A DNA stretch of 64,000 nt from NCBI GenBank assembly GCA_037974965.1, contig JBBPFI010000005.1, positions 1,984,001 to 2,048,000 on the forward strand, read 5' to 3'. A model generated the notes under the pieces. That model made no database searches. It saw only the letters and a program-made list of their open reading frames with translations, and had not been told where the DNA came from. Made by a program: the position numbers and the translations under genes. Shown piece after piece: positions 12,230-25,869 of this stretch (positions are counted from its first letter, which is position 1; every line of letters begins with the position of its first letter). This stretch comes from Dacryopinax spathularia. Lineage: Eukaryota > Basidiomycota > Dacrymycetes > Dacrymycetales > Dacrymycetaceae.

Positions 12230-14174
12230 TCACCGGCGGGATCGGGGTGACCGGAGGCCGTGCATGGGTGTGTCATCCTCCTCCCTCTTCGGAATCTTCT
12301 CCTCCACATGAACCCGCTGTAGCTGCGGTGGCTCCTTGGTTACGTCCATTTCGGAAGATCTTGCTCTGGCGGGAGGTTGTTCAGCTTGTCCTCTCGCGGG
12401 ACTCGGGGAGGGAGAACCAATAGGCTTGTTCCCGAGGTCTTTCTCCATTCTTCCTTCTTCCATGCTCTTCTTCCAGTGTCGGCCAAGCCAGTTCTTCAGT
12501 TCCACGCTGATCCCCAACCATTCCGCGTTCCGTACGAGCCCGCCCCAAGTAACTTGGCCACTCCTCATAGCCTCTTCCAGGTGCGGATAGGCCGAGGCAC
12601 CAAAGTACAGCCATTCGAGTATCTGGCCGAACGAGTCCGGGTCGGGCAAATTGAGATGTATGCGTGGGTTTCCGAGAGTTGATTGCGGAAGATGATATGG
12701 CTGAGGCGGCGCGGGCTGGAAGCTGTAGGACTCGATGGGATTGGCAATGTCCTGCGTAGGCGCATGTTTGTCCAGCTGACTGTAGAGGAAGCGGATTAAG
12801 GAGCATTGCGTAAGGAAGTACTCCTTGTGAACGTGATAGGTGATGGTTTCCTCGGGGTTGGAATCATCATCGCCAGGCGGGCGAGGGCCGCGGTCGGACG
12901 CTCCACTTGAGCGTCTTCGACCGTCCTCCCTGTCACCGTCACCGTACCAGGAATCGTATCCTTGATAAGGGCCAGATGGGTATCCAGGGTATTCTGGTCT
13001 GAGGGCATACGGCGATTCCCGCGATCTGGACGGTGGAGGACCAGAGCCAACGGTGGGGAATGCCGGAGGTACACTGTCACGCCTAGGTGACGGTGACTTT
13101 TGGCGAGACCTAGAAGAGGTCTCTGAGGCGTCCTTCGTTTTGTGATGATGGTGAGAGCGCGTCTCCCTATGTCTGGCGGATCCGTCAGCCATTGAAGGGC
13201 GCGATGCCCCGTCAGGAGACGCAGATCGTCGATTGTCGCGCCGCGAATGAGACGCAGTGCGACCATGAGAAGGGTAGTCATACTCTCTCATTGGCGGTGG
13301 GGGAGGAGGGTATGCATAGATAGGCGGCGGTGGGGGCGGAGGCCAGTAAGGGTACGCATAGCCCGGCGGCGCCGGTCCCCAATACGGTGGGACAGGACGG
13401 CCATCAGGAGGAAAAGGAGGATAGAATGGTTCTCCCGGTGGTGCACCAGGCGGTGGGGGAGGGCGATTGGGTGCGCTAGACTGAGGCGGGGGTGGACGTG
13501 GAGGGTGTCGTCGCAGGACTCCCGGGGAGGGTATCACTACGGAGATCTTGTCAAGAAACTGTATCCGACATGAGAGCTATATGCGCACCTAGTATCATAT
13601 TCGCATTCTTCTCGTTACGCCAGAACAGATGGGCGTTCTTCTGCAGCCGCACAATGACCGACTCTATCGGTTGGCCCCGCAACCGGTCTGGTAGGTACCA
13701 GGTGAGTGCATCCGGCAGATCGCCTCGACCTTTCCCCTTATCCACAGAGATAGCCCTCTCTACCTCTGTTTCCTCTGCTCTCCGACGATGTCCCACGTCG
13801 ACATCCATTGCCGATGACGACTCGGCACGAGACTGATGGACTGTCCCGGAGAGTCCTCGCCGCGTATTGGCGTCGCGTGTCCGTCCGGGAGAGCGCTGGG
13901 GTCTGCTTGCATCTCGATCGTCCATGTCAACATCGTCGTTTCCACCTGGGGACATTGGCTGGAGACGGGCAGCGGCGCGGAGTGCGCTTTGCTGGCGCCG
14001 TGAAGAGGGAGAGGAGAACAAAGGTTGGTTTGTATCGTGCTCTGTTCCCCCGGACATATTTCGGGCAGGGGTGGCGATGCCGGAGACAGACCCTTCTTCC
14101 CCTTCATCACCCTCCCTTTCTCGGTCATCCTCCTCACTCCCACGCGGTTCGGGTGTCCACGGTCGATGAGGCAT
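12230..14174 (-). CDS. Proline-rich protein with BTB/POZ-like domain
   Basis: Two exons, complement(12230..13536, 13589..14174), 630 aa. The 52-nt intron has a gtgcgc donor and a cgtag acceptor and closes the phase between two long open frames. The first exon is acidic and Ser/Arg-rich. A strongly proline- and tyrosine-rich block follows (PPPPPPIYAYPPPPPP), then an RS/His-rich stretch. Residues about 425-560 look like a fungal BTB domain: TYHVHKEYFLTQCSLIRFLYS, then FGQILEWLYFG and AEWLGISVELKNWLGRHW. BTB domains mediate dimerisation or Cullin-3 recruitment; the partner cannot be told here. ATG 14174 is chosen as the first ATG in frame; upstream codons stay open without ATG. Confidence 0.7.
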
Positions 14175-17100
14175 CCAGCAGCCGTCCTTTGGCTTCCGCA
14201 CGCGGGGGTGTCGTTCTTGTTCGAAACGATAGAGCGGCTGGGGCGACCTTGATATATGTTCTTGTCGACAAAAGCCGCTAACGTACCAGGGTTTTGAACT
14301 GGCCTAAGAGTTAGGCGGCTGATGAGTTGAGTATGTCTTCGTAATGGCGGGCCTTTGGATAGGAGTCGAGCTGTTTAGACAAGCTTTTGAGGGGTATCGC
14401 TTGCGAGTCTCCTCGGGGTAGCGTTGGCGACGCGCGAGCTACGGGATGACAGGGGCACGAGCTACTTTATGCTCATGCGTTCGGATCCCAACTTTCGGTG
14501 TCGCTGCCTTCTTCGGTACGGCCACGCGGATACCAAGGCGAGACCAACCTTTGGTAGATCAAAGAGACCGCGTGGGAGTTGACCGCACGAAGTAAAGGGG
14601 CCACACGACACGGGGGGAATGCGAAAGGACAAAGCGGTATCAACGTCTGGATTCCCATCCGATATAGTACTGATGGCCTTGCCAGAGGGCACAGGCTGGA
14701 CCGTACCGGAATGTATCTTCTAGCTCTCAGCTAGCAACACTGCGCCTCCTCCGTCAGAAGAGCCGACAAACCGTGTCGTTCCGGAGCTATTCTCCACATC
14801 GGCGCGTATTAGCTCATCTGCATACTGTTATTCTATACCTCGGTTGAACGAGTTTTGCTAGGCCCTTCTTCATCGGGGATGGGCCGCCAAGTAGCAAGCC
14901 TTTCACACGCTGTGCCGGGATCTACTTACTCTCGACCGCGCGAGGGCGAGTGAGGTGGACGGAACAGGGGCCCACCGACACCATTCGGGTTCGGGCATGG
15001 CAGGGACGAGCGTGCCGAATTGTCTCTTGAAACCCCGGACACCCTGCAGCCAGGCAGACAACCTTCGGAGACAAACCCAAGAACTCGAGCTATCATTACG
15101 ACATGGCATTCCTTCCACGTGTACAAGCCGGCTACGCGGTCCGCGGACGGCTTGAGCTTTGACCTTCTGCGATGCCCATCTTCTCGGTCAACAAAGGGCC
15201 CTGCCTTTCAGAGTCGAAGCCATAAAGAAGGGAAAGGGTGCAGGCCCTGTTGAGACTTTCTCCCTGATGCACACTTCCTGACAAATTGTGGTTCCTTGCG
15301 GTACTTTGATTGTTGCGATGATCGAGCCTCGGAACGCATGAGCTGGCTCCAAACGAGGGTCTTCAATCATTTCCCGGCGGCATACAGACTTGCTTCCGGC
15401 TGAACGCTTCCATCTTCTCATGCCGATAAGTCATAACTTTCCTGCAGTTCTCGGCAGCACTATTTGCCACAAGAGCGCAAGTATGTTGGTTGCCATTCCA
15501 CCGTCGTGGACGCCCCCGAGACAGCCGTTGGTAAACGACGAGGACGGCATGAGGAGACGACATCTGGCAGGCTTAATGAAAATTTCACGTGCATCTGACC
15601 TGTCAAGATCCAGGCACGCACGGTCTAGGGGTCTTTTAGTTTAATCATGACAGCTGTGTAAGCCCATTTCGGTATATTGTTAGCGCACAACTTCATCATA
15701 GGCCCGGGAAGATTCCGATCCCAAGAGTGCCGTGGACCAGCCCTATACTACCGTTTGTTTCGCTTGCGATCGAGAAAGTGATGAAGCTAAATTGAAGGGT
15801 GCAAATGAAGCACAAAAGCCCAACGGAGTCAGATATTAGAGATTTCTACAGAGGGTTAATTCAGTCCAGTCAGCTAAAACCTCCGTCTCGGCAAAGGATT
15901 CCGTTCCCGTAACCCATTTTTGGTAATTTGCCGAGAGTCTTGTCTCACCTTTCCTTCTCAAATATTCTCCTTGCTTCGGAGAAGTAGATGTTGAGCACAG
16001 CTGACTTGCCACAAAGTTCGACTATATTGCGGCTTCACCAGAGATATATATGTCTGCTCAACTGAAGATACCAAGGGAGGAACGAGAGGGCTGACCTGCC
16101 CGGCGGAAGACGTCTATACTTACCGCGGCGGAGCCTCGTGTTTTGCGTGCTGTGTGATGATCGCCGGCCCGTTGGGAGCAAATATTCCCGAACGAGAAAC
16201 TATCACCCGTTGCCGTGGGGATATCGTGGCTTGTCTTGGACCTACGCTCCTGCTGCTGCTTGCTTACTTGATGCCATTCATTCTTGAAACGTGGAAGCAA
16301 TGTCTAATACCGTGGTGGCGGCACTCTACAGCTCTTCACAACTTCCACAGCTGCAGCGCAGTTGCACGGTACCAGAATTCGCGTGGATGTTACTCGGAGT
16401 AGAGGCGGGCCCGACTTAATCCGAAGCCGTGTTTTAGCCAAGTTTCTTTTGGGAAGCGGTTTACCCAAGTCCTGGTTCCCTTTTCACTGCAAAAGCCCCG
16501 CTCCATGAATCTAGGCTGTCAGTGACACCAGCCCGTCTCAAGTGCAATCTACGCTACCAGCATCACCACCTATGTTGGACCGCAACATGGGGACTTGGTC
16601 CATTTCGGACACGATTTTCAGAGCGTCGTGGTGATGATCCACAGCTGGCTTGAGCACACGACGCGAGTACTCATTTTCTACTCAACATGTTATTCCTGTG
16701 GTACCAGAAGTGCCGTTTCGCAGACAGTCGCTGCCCTCGCTGTCAGTGAGTTGGACTGGGACAGCTTGTCACCTTTGTCCCGGAACGGCACGCAAGGCCG
16801 GCGTGAACTCGCACAGAGGGAGGAGGGCGACATGGCACACGGGGCAGCACCTTTCAGCTTACCAATCAACGCTATTCTCTGCACCTGAGGAGGCTCAACG
16901 AAGACCGCGTTATGTGAACGGCCCGTTATCTTACTCGGTCAACCTGTCTCAAATCGCATCTCTCCCAACGCTCACGGGTGGGTGAGTCGACCTGAAGTGG
17001 TTTGTCTACTCACGCTTTCTTGCAGCTCGAGGCGGTCCGTTGAATCGACACCAGTCCTGATCAGGACGAGCGTCCAAAAGCAGCAACGGCTTTGCCACGG

Positions 17101-18211
17101 AGCCTTCTGACCGTATATGGGATGATGCTCCCGCTCCGCCCCCGCCTCAAGCTGCCAGCGGACGAGCACTTCCCTCCTAGCGGCTCCGGCAAGCACGCTG
17201 CAGTGGAGCCATCGATCACCGCACAACATGAAGGACTCTCGGGCCTGTCGATGTTGAACAATTTGATCTGGGCACCATGTCGTGCGAGGAACGGTCCATG
17301 TGGGTCCGGCTACGACGTTGAACCTTGCTCGGCGACAATCTTTTCCTCCGCCGCTAGTCTATCCCTTCTTCTAGGGGCTTCTGCCAGCCGCACACCAATC
17401 GTGGTCTTCCGCGCCATTCCTTTGAACTGCCGGGCGCTTGCCACCGCCGTGTCAAATGGCATCAAGGCGATCTTCTCCTTTGCGGACTTTCAAGGACACG
17501 GCCGTGTGTATACAAAGCCCGTCAACACGTCCGGTCATGCTCTCCTCCGCCGACGACGGAAGGCGATGCATTGTGGTACTGATGAAGGCCCCAACTACGC
17601 GACCGTGGGGCAACCACCCTCCACTCGCTGTGACGCGCTTCCGGAATCAGACGATATGATCACATTCACTCGTAGAAGCGGAGAAGCGCCCGACTGCGCT
17701 TTTGCAATTGCCACGCAGAAGCGCTTCTGGCGCTGAGCCCTCGACGAAGCGGCCCTGATGTTGGACGGCGCACCGCTGTTCACACGAGTGGCTGATCCGT
17801 CTCGTACGAGCAGACAATGTAGATCTACGATCGTAATTAACAATGTCTCACTTGCTTCAGACGACGCCTTCGGTGGCCAGCCCATTGTCTCGGGGCAAGC
17901 CGATTGTCTCGCCCTCCCGGACTTCCTGGCTTCGTGAGACCTATTAGGCCCCTGTGGAAGGAGGGGTGCAACTGTTGTCGCACGACCGCACATCATCGGT
18001 GTGAGAGACAATACAATAAATAACAAGCGTAATCCGGCAACATTGTAGAAGTTGGTGCTACAAGGGGGCGCTCCGTTATCCTGAGACAGGTATACATAAG
18101 ATCCTTGAGGTGTGAGATGTTCACTGGACGATACAGTGCCTTCCTTCACTCCGCTCCATCGCGTTCAGGCACAATAGGGGCTGAAGGTTTGACGCAGCTT
18201 CTCATTACCTT
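14175..18211. other. Gene-poor region of about 4 kb
   Basis: No family or convincing exon structure is visible. A 214-codon plus frame (17092-17736) and a 184-codon minus frame (17595-18149) overlap on opposite strands and have composition expected of chance frames in GC-rich DNA. No terminal repeats or transposase motifs were found. Confidence 0.4.
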
Positions 18212-20832
18212 CTATGCAGCTCCACGCTGCCCATCCATGCCAAAGTCCAGCCCAGAGCCCTGGAAGGTCGGGGATCCGACCCTTGGTGTGATCAACCCAC
18301 TGCCGCCCGAACCATAGACGAACCCTCCGCTCAAATCGAGCGTATTTGAGTAGCCTATCGAGCCCATCAGCTGAACGCCGACGAGGGAGGGGTCAAGAAC
18401 GAAACATACCAGGGATAAGTACGCTATCCCAGAACGCATCAGTCAAGATCCCGCCAAACGGCCCGTTCAAGTTCCCAAGCTCGTCAACTTCCATCCCGTT
18501 CCCGCCCAAGCTCGCACCAAAAGTATAGTCGTCGAAGCCTGCTGGCATTTGTGCCGTCTGAGCTGGGTCAGTTGCCCCCGTTGCGGCTGGGGCGCCGGGC
18601 TGGGCTTGGAAGGCGTTCTGGAAGGCTGCTTGGCCTTCGCCGTATATCATCGGTTGCTGGATCATGTTGTACTCTGGCAGGGGAGGGACGGGGTCGTGTT
18701 GCTGCTGCTGGTGCTGGTCAAGCCCAGGGGCGATAGGTACATGTCCATCCGAGCCAGCCTCAACGAAAGGCGAGAGCTGCTCAGACACTTCCGCGGCGGA
18801 CGACAGGCCGGTCTGGGACGGAGGTGGCTGTTGGTGCGGAGGTGCAGGCGTAGGTGCCACGGAGGTATGCCGCGTCGCTGGGCCAGAGGTGCCGTCTCGC
18901 ACGTTGATGAGTGCACGAAGGAAGGCGGCATAGAGAGCAGGCGTGTGGTACTTGTTCACTGCTACTTTGGTGAGCACATCTGCCGCGTCTCGGACGTATC
19001 GGATCGGATCAACGCCGGTCGGTAGGTAGTTCTCGAATTCCAGCCGAACGAGCTACAGCGATGTCAGCTAAGAGCAAGGCGAGATTGGCGACGGGGCGCA
19101 CCTTGAGCAACGTGATGACCGCATACGAGCACAGGACAAAATGGCTATCTGGGCTATACCGCAGATACCCACTCGGCCCCAGCTCCTCAATGATGATCCT
19201 GGCGCACTCGACAGCGCTCGAATAACACCTCGAGAAGAAATGCGGCACGTCGACGGTCGAGTGCTCTCGCGCGTAGTGCAGGCCGAACGTGTTGATGACG
19301 AGCATGCTGTAGTTATGGTGCAGGCCGGAAACCATGTTGCGGTATTTCACGTTGGGGTCTAGAGCCGCGGGTGCGGCTGCGTCAGCTGGGACAGCTCCGA
19401 GCCGCTGCGGGGTGGACCTACCGTCCCAGTTTTCTTGACTACGCGCGTGAACAGAACAAAGGAGAACATGTCAGCAAGATGCCAGACCGAGTGAAAGGAG
19501 GGGAGACGCCAGAAGGGAAGAAGGGAGGACGCACTCTCTAGCCTTATGGAACCCCTCCCTCCAAGCCGCAAGCTGAGCCTCATAAGCCTTGATAATAGTG
19601 CTCCAATCACATTCCTTCAACAACCCAGACGGGTCCGATGTGCCAGCATAAAAGAACTCGACGCAGCGGGACAGGATGCGTTGGTAGTCCTGCCAGCGCG
19701 TTAGCCGATGAGGAGGGAAAGGGAAGCAGGACGTACGAGGAATCCGCAGAGTGCTTTGTCTGCTGGGAGAGCGGCGGGATGTTGCGCCCAGAGCGTGGCG
19801 TGGCGGATGATATAGCTGCATCAGAGTCAGCATACAGCCTACAGGTGTGAAACCGACGGAGGATAGGATAGCAGGGAGGAGAGGGCTTGTGCGGATAGGA
19901 AGGAGAGAGGTTGAGGGTTATGGCAAGGAGAAAGACGGTGAGATAGTGGGTGGGACTCACTCCTCCTGAATCGAATACGGCTTCCCCATCTGCGCACTCA
20001 GACTCCTATCCAAATTATAACACATAATCCACGTCCTCTCCCGATTCCTGACCTCCCTCACATCCTGCAAACTCCTTTTCCGGCGCTTCTTGCCGTTCTC
20101 CTCCTCGAGCTCGTTGTCGTACCCCGCGTACGTGCCGGAGAGGGGGATGGAGGTGGGCGAGGCGCGGTGTAGGTTGAGGTCGGTGGCCATCCGGATCGCC
20201 ATCCCGAGGAGGAGCCAGGTGCGGTCTTGCTCGAAGCGCTGGACGGGGCCGGTGCCCCAGAGGGCGAGGAGGAGGTAGGCTTGGACGATCTACGGATGAG
20301 GGCGCGGAGCGGCCGAGTCAGCGGGGGCATGAGGAAGGAGCGAGGACGCGAAGCGTCCGAGTCAACTTCTGCGATAGCCGGGACGAGGCAGAAAGGGGAC
20401 AGGGTAGGGGGGAAAAGGCAAGCAGAGGGAAAGGGGGGGGGGGGGGGGGAGGCTGGGAAGGCAAGGCGAAAGGAAAGCACCAAGACGCACCTCAACACTC
20501 TTATACCCCTGCGCAGGCGTGCTCCACGCCAGTTTCTTGACGACGTTGTTCAGCCTTATATGTAAGGCGCCGTTGTCGTCTCGGCCTTTGTAGAATTTGC
20601 TCGCTATTGCGCATACTGGGGGTGTGGGTTAGCGTGTGTCTGTGTCAGATGGTGCCACGCTGGGGGAAGGTAGGGAAGGTAAGGAGGGAGATGGGGACGT
20701 ACTGGCCGTGAGGAGGAACGGTGATCGGGAGCAGACGAGCGGGGCGGTGTGGAATTCCCGGTCTAGGAGACAACAGTGATGGTTCAGGTTGTCGAAGAAT
20801 CTGTCGGGCGGGGTCAGCATCGGCATTCGTCT

Positions 20833-20863
<31 letters not shown>

Positions 20864-22866
20864 AGCATCGGTTGGTTGGCTGGCCGTTGTTAGTCCTGCG
20901 CTGCTGCGCTGCCTCTCCTACTGCTGCTTGGGACGCTGTGGGCCGCCGAGAGCGAGTTCAGGAGCAGGTATATGCTGGCCATAGCCAGCTAGCAGCAGCG
21001 GCTACCCAGCATACACTGACCGCTGCGCGCAGCAGAACGCGCCCGCAGCATAAACCATCCAAGACGAGCCAAACACAACAAAAGACAAAAACAGCAAAAG
21101 CAGCAAAGCAGCAAAACAGCGAAAGCAGCCCCAAGGAAAAAAACGCACATCTCAAACAACCCCAACACCTCCTCCATCTCCACAAACTCCAATATCTCCG
21201 GCTGGACCTGCCTCTCAATAACCAACCGTCTAATCGGGAGTAAGGTCATCGGCCCAGGCTTGAAATAACTTTCGCCTGCTATGCCCTTTCCGAGCCCTTG
21301 GGCGTGCAGGGCTAGGTCGGCTTCGTATTCCCTTAATACTTCTTCTGGCTGACCGGGGGCGGGGTTGCCCTGGGAGGCAGAGGGGGGGTAGGAGGATGAG
21401 GGGTGGGGGTGGGAAGAGGTGGGGTGGTAGGAGGAGGAGGGGTGAGAGGAGTGAGGGGGGCGGGAGTGGGAGGGGGAACGACGGTGCGAGGACCGATGTT
21501 TTTGCAGAGAGGCTTCTGCGAGAAGGCCTAAGGGGTTTAGGGTGTTATTAGGCAGGTTAGGGAGGGGAGACTCGGGTGCCGAGCTAGGTTGACTCGGCTT
21601 GCTGCCGTCTCCTGCTTGGCCATTACCCTGCTCTTGCCCAGTTTGGCCGGGGTCGAGCTGCGAGGTATGGTGCGGAGGAGTTGATGCCCGGTAGGCACCG
21701 AGGTGGGGGAGAGCGGGGGATTGGCTTGCGAGGGCTGCTGTGGAGGCTGGGGTGGAGTGGACGAGCGAGGAGGGCGTTTCGGGGTGTTGGGAGCTTGAGT
21801 GGGTGAGGCTTGGTTCGCGCGCTCCTGCTCCTCCTCCTCCCTGTTGCTGAGAACCCGAGGCAGAGGTAGAACCGGGCAGAGAAGCTTGCAAAGTGTTCAA
21901 CTTCTGCTCCAGGGAATGCAGTTTCCCGTTTAAGGCTTGGGCATCTTGTTTCCTACTCCGCGCGTCAGCGTCTCCCAACTACTTTGACGTTGATGCGAGG
22001 TGAAAGAAAGGTAGGAGCGCACCGATGATTCCGTTTTCCGCGCATGGACTCTTCGAATATACATTCATGCACGCCCTGAAGGCACCTTTTGCAGGGCGGA
22101 CCGTTCTCCGCGCCTTCGCATTTCATCTTTAGCCGGCGGCAGACGGTGCACGCTCTGACCGTGAACAATTAGCACGTCATCCGGGCACGACCATCTCACA
22201 AACGTCCGTTCACACGGAGCGAAGACGGCGAGCTAATAGGAGAAATGAAGGGGAGAGGACGTACCGTGATCCACGAGTAAGCTTGACCTTCTCCTTCCCC
22301 CCCGCCGGACTCCCACCCCCTTCCCCAGCCTCGCTCCCCGGTCCGAGCGAATCCTCGACTTTCCTCTTCTTGCCCGTTCCCTTCCCGCTCCCGCTCCTAG
22401 GCTGACCAGGACTGTCCTCCGGCGACCTACTCCTTTTTCCAGTGCCAGTGCTGGAGCCGGACGCACCGGAATGAGATGAGAACTGGGCGGGGGAGATGGA
22501 CATCCCACTCCCTCCTCCTGCTCCTCCTACTGCGATGCCGGGCAGAGAGCCGGGCAGCGAGCCGGGTGTGGATTGGAGTGGTAACGGCCCCGGAGGCGGA
22601 ACAGGCTGACCGGGAAAGGCGAGTCCAGGAGGAGGGGCAGGAGGAGGGGGGTAGCCGGTCGGTATGGTTGGGTAGTACGACCCCTGCCCTGGCTGGGGCT
22701 GTTGTTGCTGACTTTGAGGTTGTGACTGTTGATGTTGATGTTGTTGCTGATGTTGGTGTTGTTGCTGATGTTGGTGTTGTTGGTGAGGAGGTGGAGGTTG
22801 TTGACCCGGGTAAGGCGGTCCAAACCCGCTTGGGTTTGGGGGATAGTACGACCGGTTGTCCGCCAT
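18212..22866 (-). CDS. Zn2Cys6 transcription factor, PriB-like, 12 exons
   Basis: Exons complement(18212..18354, 18410..19052, 19102..19358, 19422..19438, 19535..19689, 19737..19815, 19961..20289, 20491..20615, 20703..20800, 21149..21955, 22023..22154, 22265..22866); phases close throughout to 1128 aa. The N-terminus is Pro/Gln/His-rich. The zinc cluster at residues about 202-232 has spacing CX2CX6CX8CX2CX6C and ends HECIFEESMRGKR, as I recall for Lentinula PriB relatives. A short coiled coil follows (SLEQKLNTLQ). The middle holds the fungal-specific regulatory domain, with WLLLGMAIRMATDLNLHR and RERTWIMCYNLDRSLS. The C-terminus is Gln/Pro/Gly-rich, likely an activation region. It is probably a nuclear DNA-binding regulator; its targets are unknown. 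One exon is only 17 nt (19422-19438). Confidence 0.88.
20433..20449 (+). repeat. Homopolymer of 17 G in an intron of the zinc-cluster gene
   Basis: An uninterrupted G run lies inside the 201-nt intron 20290-20490, which is unusually long for this gene. On the sense strand of the gene it is a C run. It may be length-variable and is a likely sequencing-error site. Confidence 0.85.
20831..20870 (+). repeat. CAT and CAG trinucleotide repeats in the longest intron
   Basis: Consecutive CAT units followed by CAG units occur in intron 20801-21148 of the zinc-cluster gene. At 348 nt this intron is far longer than the others and also holds CAG/CAA-rich sequence up to about 21125. Confidence 0.75.
22690..22792 (-). 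repeat. Coding Gln/His trinucleotide repeats
   Basis: In the first exon of the zinc-cluster gene, CAG, CAA and CAC/CAT codons alternate to give repeated QHQQ units and then Q-rich runs. Such tracts are common in fungal activators and are often length-polymorphic. Confidence 0.8.
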
Positions 22867-23630
22867 CGGAATGCGTTTTCACCTTCCCTCACTTTTGTTG
22901 AGTGTAGCGTGTGGGTTTCGTAAACCCGGCGAATGAGTGTTTGTCCGGAGTATCGGAGCTGCGGTATACGCTGGATGCCGGTGGGTGAATATGAAGCTAG
23001 AGTGACGGGGAGTTGCCGGTCCTGTATCCTCGGTCTCGCCCGTCGAGGAGAACCGGTATCGGCGCGCACCGTATACGACCGGAGATGCCGACCTATTCAG
23101 CCGTCTACTGGAATGCACTGACAGGTCAAGCCGTCAACCCCCGTAAGCCGACGTAGGGAACTGACAAGCCAAGAATATCAGATTGTCAACGAGGGGGGAG
23201 CGAAAAGACCGGCGAACCGGTTATGCACAGTGAGCGAATAGGCGGAAGGCGGACAGCAAGCAGCAGAGGGAAGCGTGAGAGGGACCGGAGGGAGGGGCTT
23301 ATGAAACCCCCTGAGCCGGAGAAGGAAGGGAAGCCGGGTGCACGTGCCCGGGTGCTTTTGTGAGCTTAGCGGAAGAAGATCGAGCCTGAGTGATCGGCCG
23401 TAAGAAGAGGTTGGAGGGGATCGGCGGTATCGCTCAACAGCGATCGGCGGTACCGACCTTTGGGCGTCAAACGGCGCACGGACCACCACCCGCACTCCTC
23501 AAACGTTTATATCCCCCTCCCTGTCGTTATCTCGTACAATCCTGTCCTTTTCATCTTCCCCTCATCCCTCAGGTCCTGGTCGCATGCACGCGCTCAGAGG
23601 CCGGTAGTGCAGCTTGAGCGGGATGACGCG

Positions 23631-23655
23631 CCTCGCCTCGCCTCGCCTCGCTTCG
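23631..23655 (+). repeat. CCTCG pentanucleotide microsatellite
   Basis: Four exact CCTCG units are followed by a CTTCG variant. Confidence 0.8.
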
Positions 23656-24939
23656 CTGAGCGTCTGTACATGCTCTTTTCGAGCGCACTACCGTCTTCTT
23701 TGCACTTGCACCTCGCAAACCCGCGTGCCCCGGCACACCTCTCCTATGTCTCTGACCTGCTCGTCCTGCGATGTCCTCGCCGCTTTATTATCTGTTGAGC
23801 ATGCGCCTCCCGCTGGTTCTGGACGGAGAGGGAGAGGGAGAGTACGGGAGGCCGGTGGATCTTGCCCTCAAGAACTGGCGTGAGCCCTCTCATCCTCATA
23901 GGCTCACACGTCCGGTCCGGGGGGTGTCCATCCGCTTCCCGCTGCTCTTTCGTCTCGTCTTTTGCCCCCGCCGTCGCGCTGTTCAGGAACTTGGCGTGCG
24001 GTACTCTGAACCTGGCTGGTCGGGCGCGCCGCTGAGCGGCTAGCTGGTGACTTGTTTTCGGTGTTTGGAGACTTCCTGCTCGCTCGCTGCTGTAAGGCGT
24101 GCGTCACTATATGCACCATTCCTCCCGCTTTCACCCTCAACCCTCGTTCGCCTACGAAACCAAGCAGCTGACTGCAACTGTAGGCCTTCCAGGCGAGCAA
24201 GACTCCGTCATGCTTCCGTCCCTCAAAGGGGGAAAGACGCGCGAAGCATCCCCCCGCGCTCCACCTGCCTCGCGAGAGTCAGGTGTAAAACCGGATTGGT
24301 CGATTGTCTTCGCGCTTCTTTCTTCCCCTTTCACTTTCTGCATCCTGCACCCGACTTACTCCTGCTGCTGTTGCTGTTTCGCGACTTGCTCCTGCTGCTG
24401 TTTCGCGAAACGACACGCACTCGTGATCGGCCGCCTGACACGTACGCCCCCCGTCTCCCTACACCGAACTCCGGTGTCAAAGACGGGAGCTCCGTTGCGT
24501 GTCACACGACCGACCCCAACCTCCATACCCTTCTAGACCATCGACGCACACCATCTACTCAGACTCGTTGCAAATAGCTGCTTCACTCTAAATGCGCTCC
24601 AACTCTCTCTGCTCTTTCTCGTCCCTCGTTCGCTCGTTCGCTCGAGAGGGGGATGGTTGTACGCCCTCGCTCCGAAGGGTGACTCGTGCTGTACGTACTG
24701 TATGCTACGGTGCGGTAGCAGCACGCCCGGCCATCCTTTAATCGGGCGAGGGCGTACTTCCTTGACACTTGTCCCTATCCCGGCCGCCCGACTCAGCGCC
24801 TCCAACTCCAACTACCTCACACGCCGTCACTCTCCCGCCTCTGCTGCCCTTCGAGCCGGGTCGCCAACGCAACTTCGTTCAGAATACGTTCTATTGGAGC
24901 CAAAACCATTGCCCTGCTAAGCAAAGTGAGGCGCGAATC

Positions 24940-25690
24940 CTTTATCTTCCGGCGCCTCTCGCCCTCCTAGGGCGGCGTCCGCAGAAGCCGGGAGAAGAAA
25001 AGGCTTTGCGCGTCCCTCTGCCTCCCCTTTTTCTCTCGGCTCCTGCTCCTGCTTCCCGCTGGCTCTTCCCTGGTCTCTGCCAGTCCTTCGGGCTTGGGAT
25101 CGAGGCTGTCCGTCTGACACGTTCTCGCGTTGCCCCGAACCCGACCTCCACTCGGGTTGCTCGGATGTGTACATAGCGGGGCGTGTCAAACGACCAATGC
25201 GTCTCTCCTCCCCAGGCAGAGTCTCCCATCCCTCGTCATGTCGCTCTCAGTCTCTGCTGTTCTTCCTGAGACGCTCCTACCCGTCGCTGGCTGCTCTTCT
25301 CCGACGTCCCCTTCCGGCGCCTCTCGCCCTCCTAGGGTGTCCGGAGAAGCCGGCTGAAGAAAAGGCTTTGCGCGTCCCCCTGCCTCCCCTTTCTCTGGCT
25401 CCTGCCCCTGCGTCCAGCTGGGTCTTCCTTGATCTGTGCTCGTCCTTCGGGCTTGGGATCGAGGTTGTCCGTCTGACACGTTCTTGCGTTACCCCGAACC
25501 CGACCTCCAGTCCGGGTGCCTCCCGGGAAAGTAGGCGAACGTGTCAAACGGCAAGCTCTCTCTCCTCGCCCCACTCGGCAGAGTCTCGACTCACATTCCT
25601 CCTCTATCATGTCGCTCTCAGTCTCTGCTTTTCTCCCTGAGACGCTCCTACCCGTCGCTGGCCGCTCTTCTCCGACGTCCCCGTTCTTCC
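24940..25690 (+). repeat. Two-copy tandem duplication, unit about 365-371 bp
   Basis: GGCGCCTCTCGCCCTCCTAG recurs at 24950 and 25315 (offset 365). GTCGCTCTCAGTCTCTGCT recurs at 25240 and 25611 (offset 371). Intervening blocks, such as the TTCGGGCTTGGGATCGAGG and CCGTCTGACACGTTCT segments, recur in the same order. The copies differ by small indels and substitutions. No coding function is apparent. Confidence 0.8.
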
Positions 25691-25869
25691 CCAATTGGGA
25701 AGATAATTACCGGGTAGCTTGCAGGAAGCGGCCTGGGGCTGGGCTGGGCTCGTCGTTTCCTTCCGGGGATCATACTGTTATCTTTCTGGCTTGTAGAACT
25801 CGCTGTCGTGGCAAAGCCAGCGGGATACGACGTGTTTCGGAGGGGGTCTTCCCGCCGAGAGATCATTGA

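Noticed and set aside
17092-18149. Overlapping long open frames on both strands as genes
   Set aside because: They overlap on opposite strands, have no recognisable motifs and lack supporting exon structure. GC-rich DNA gives such frames by chance.
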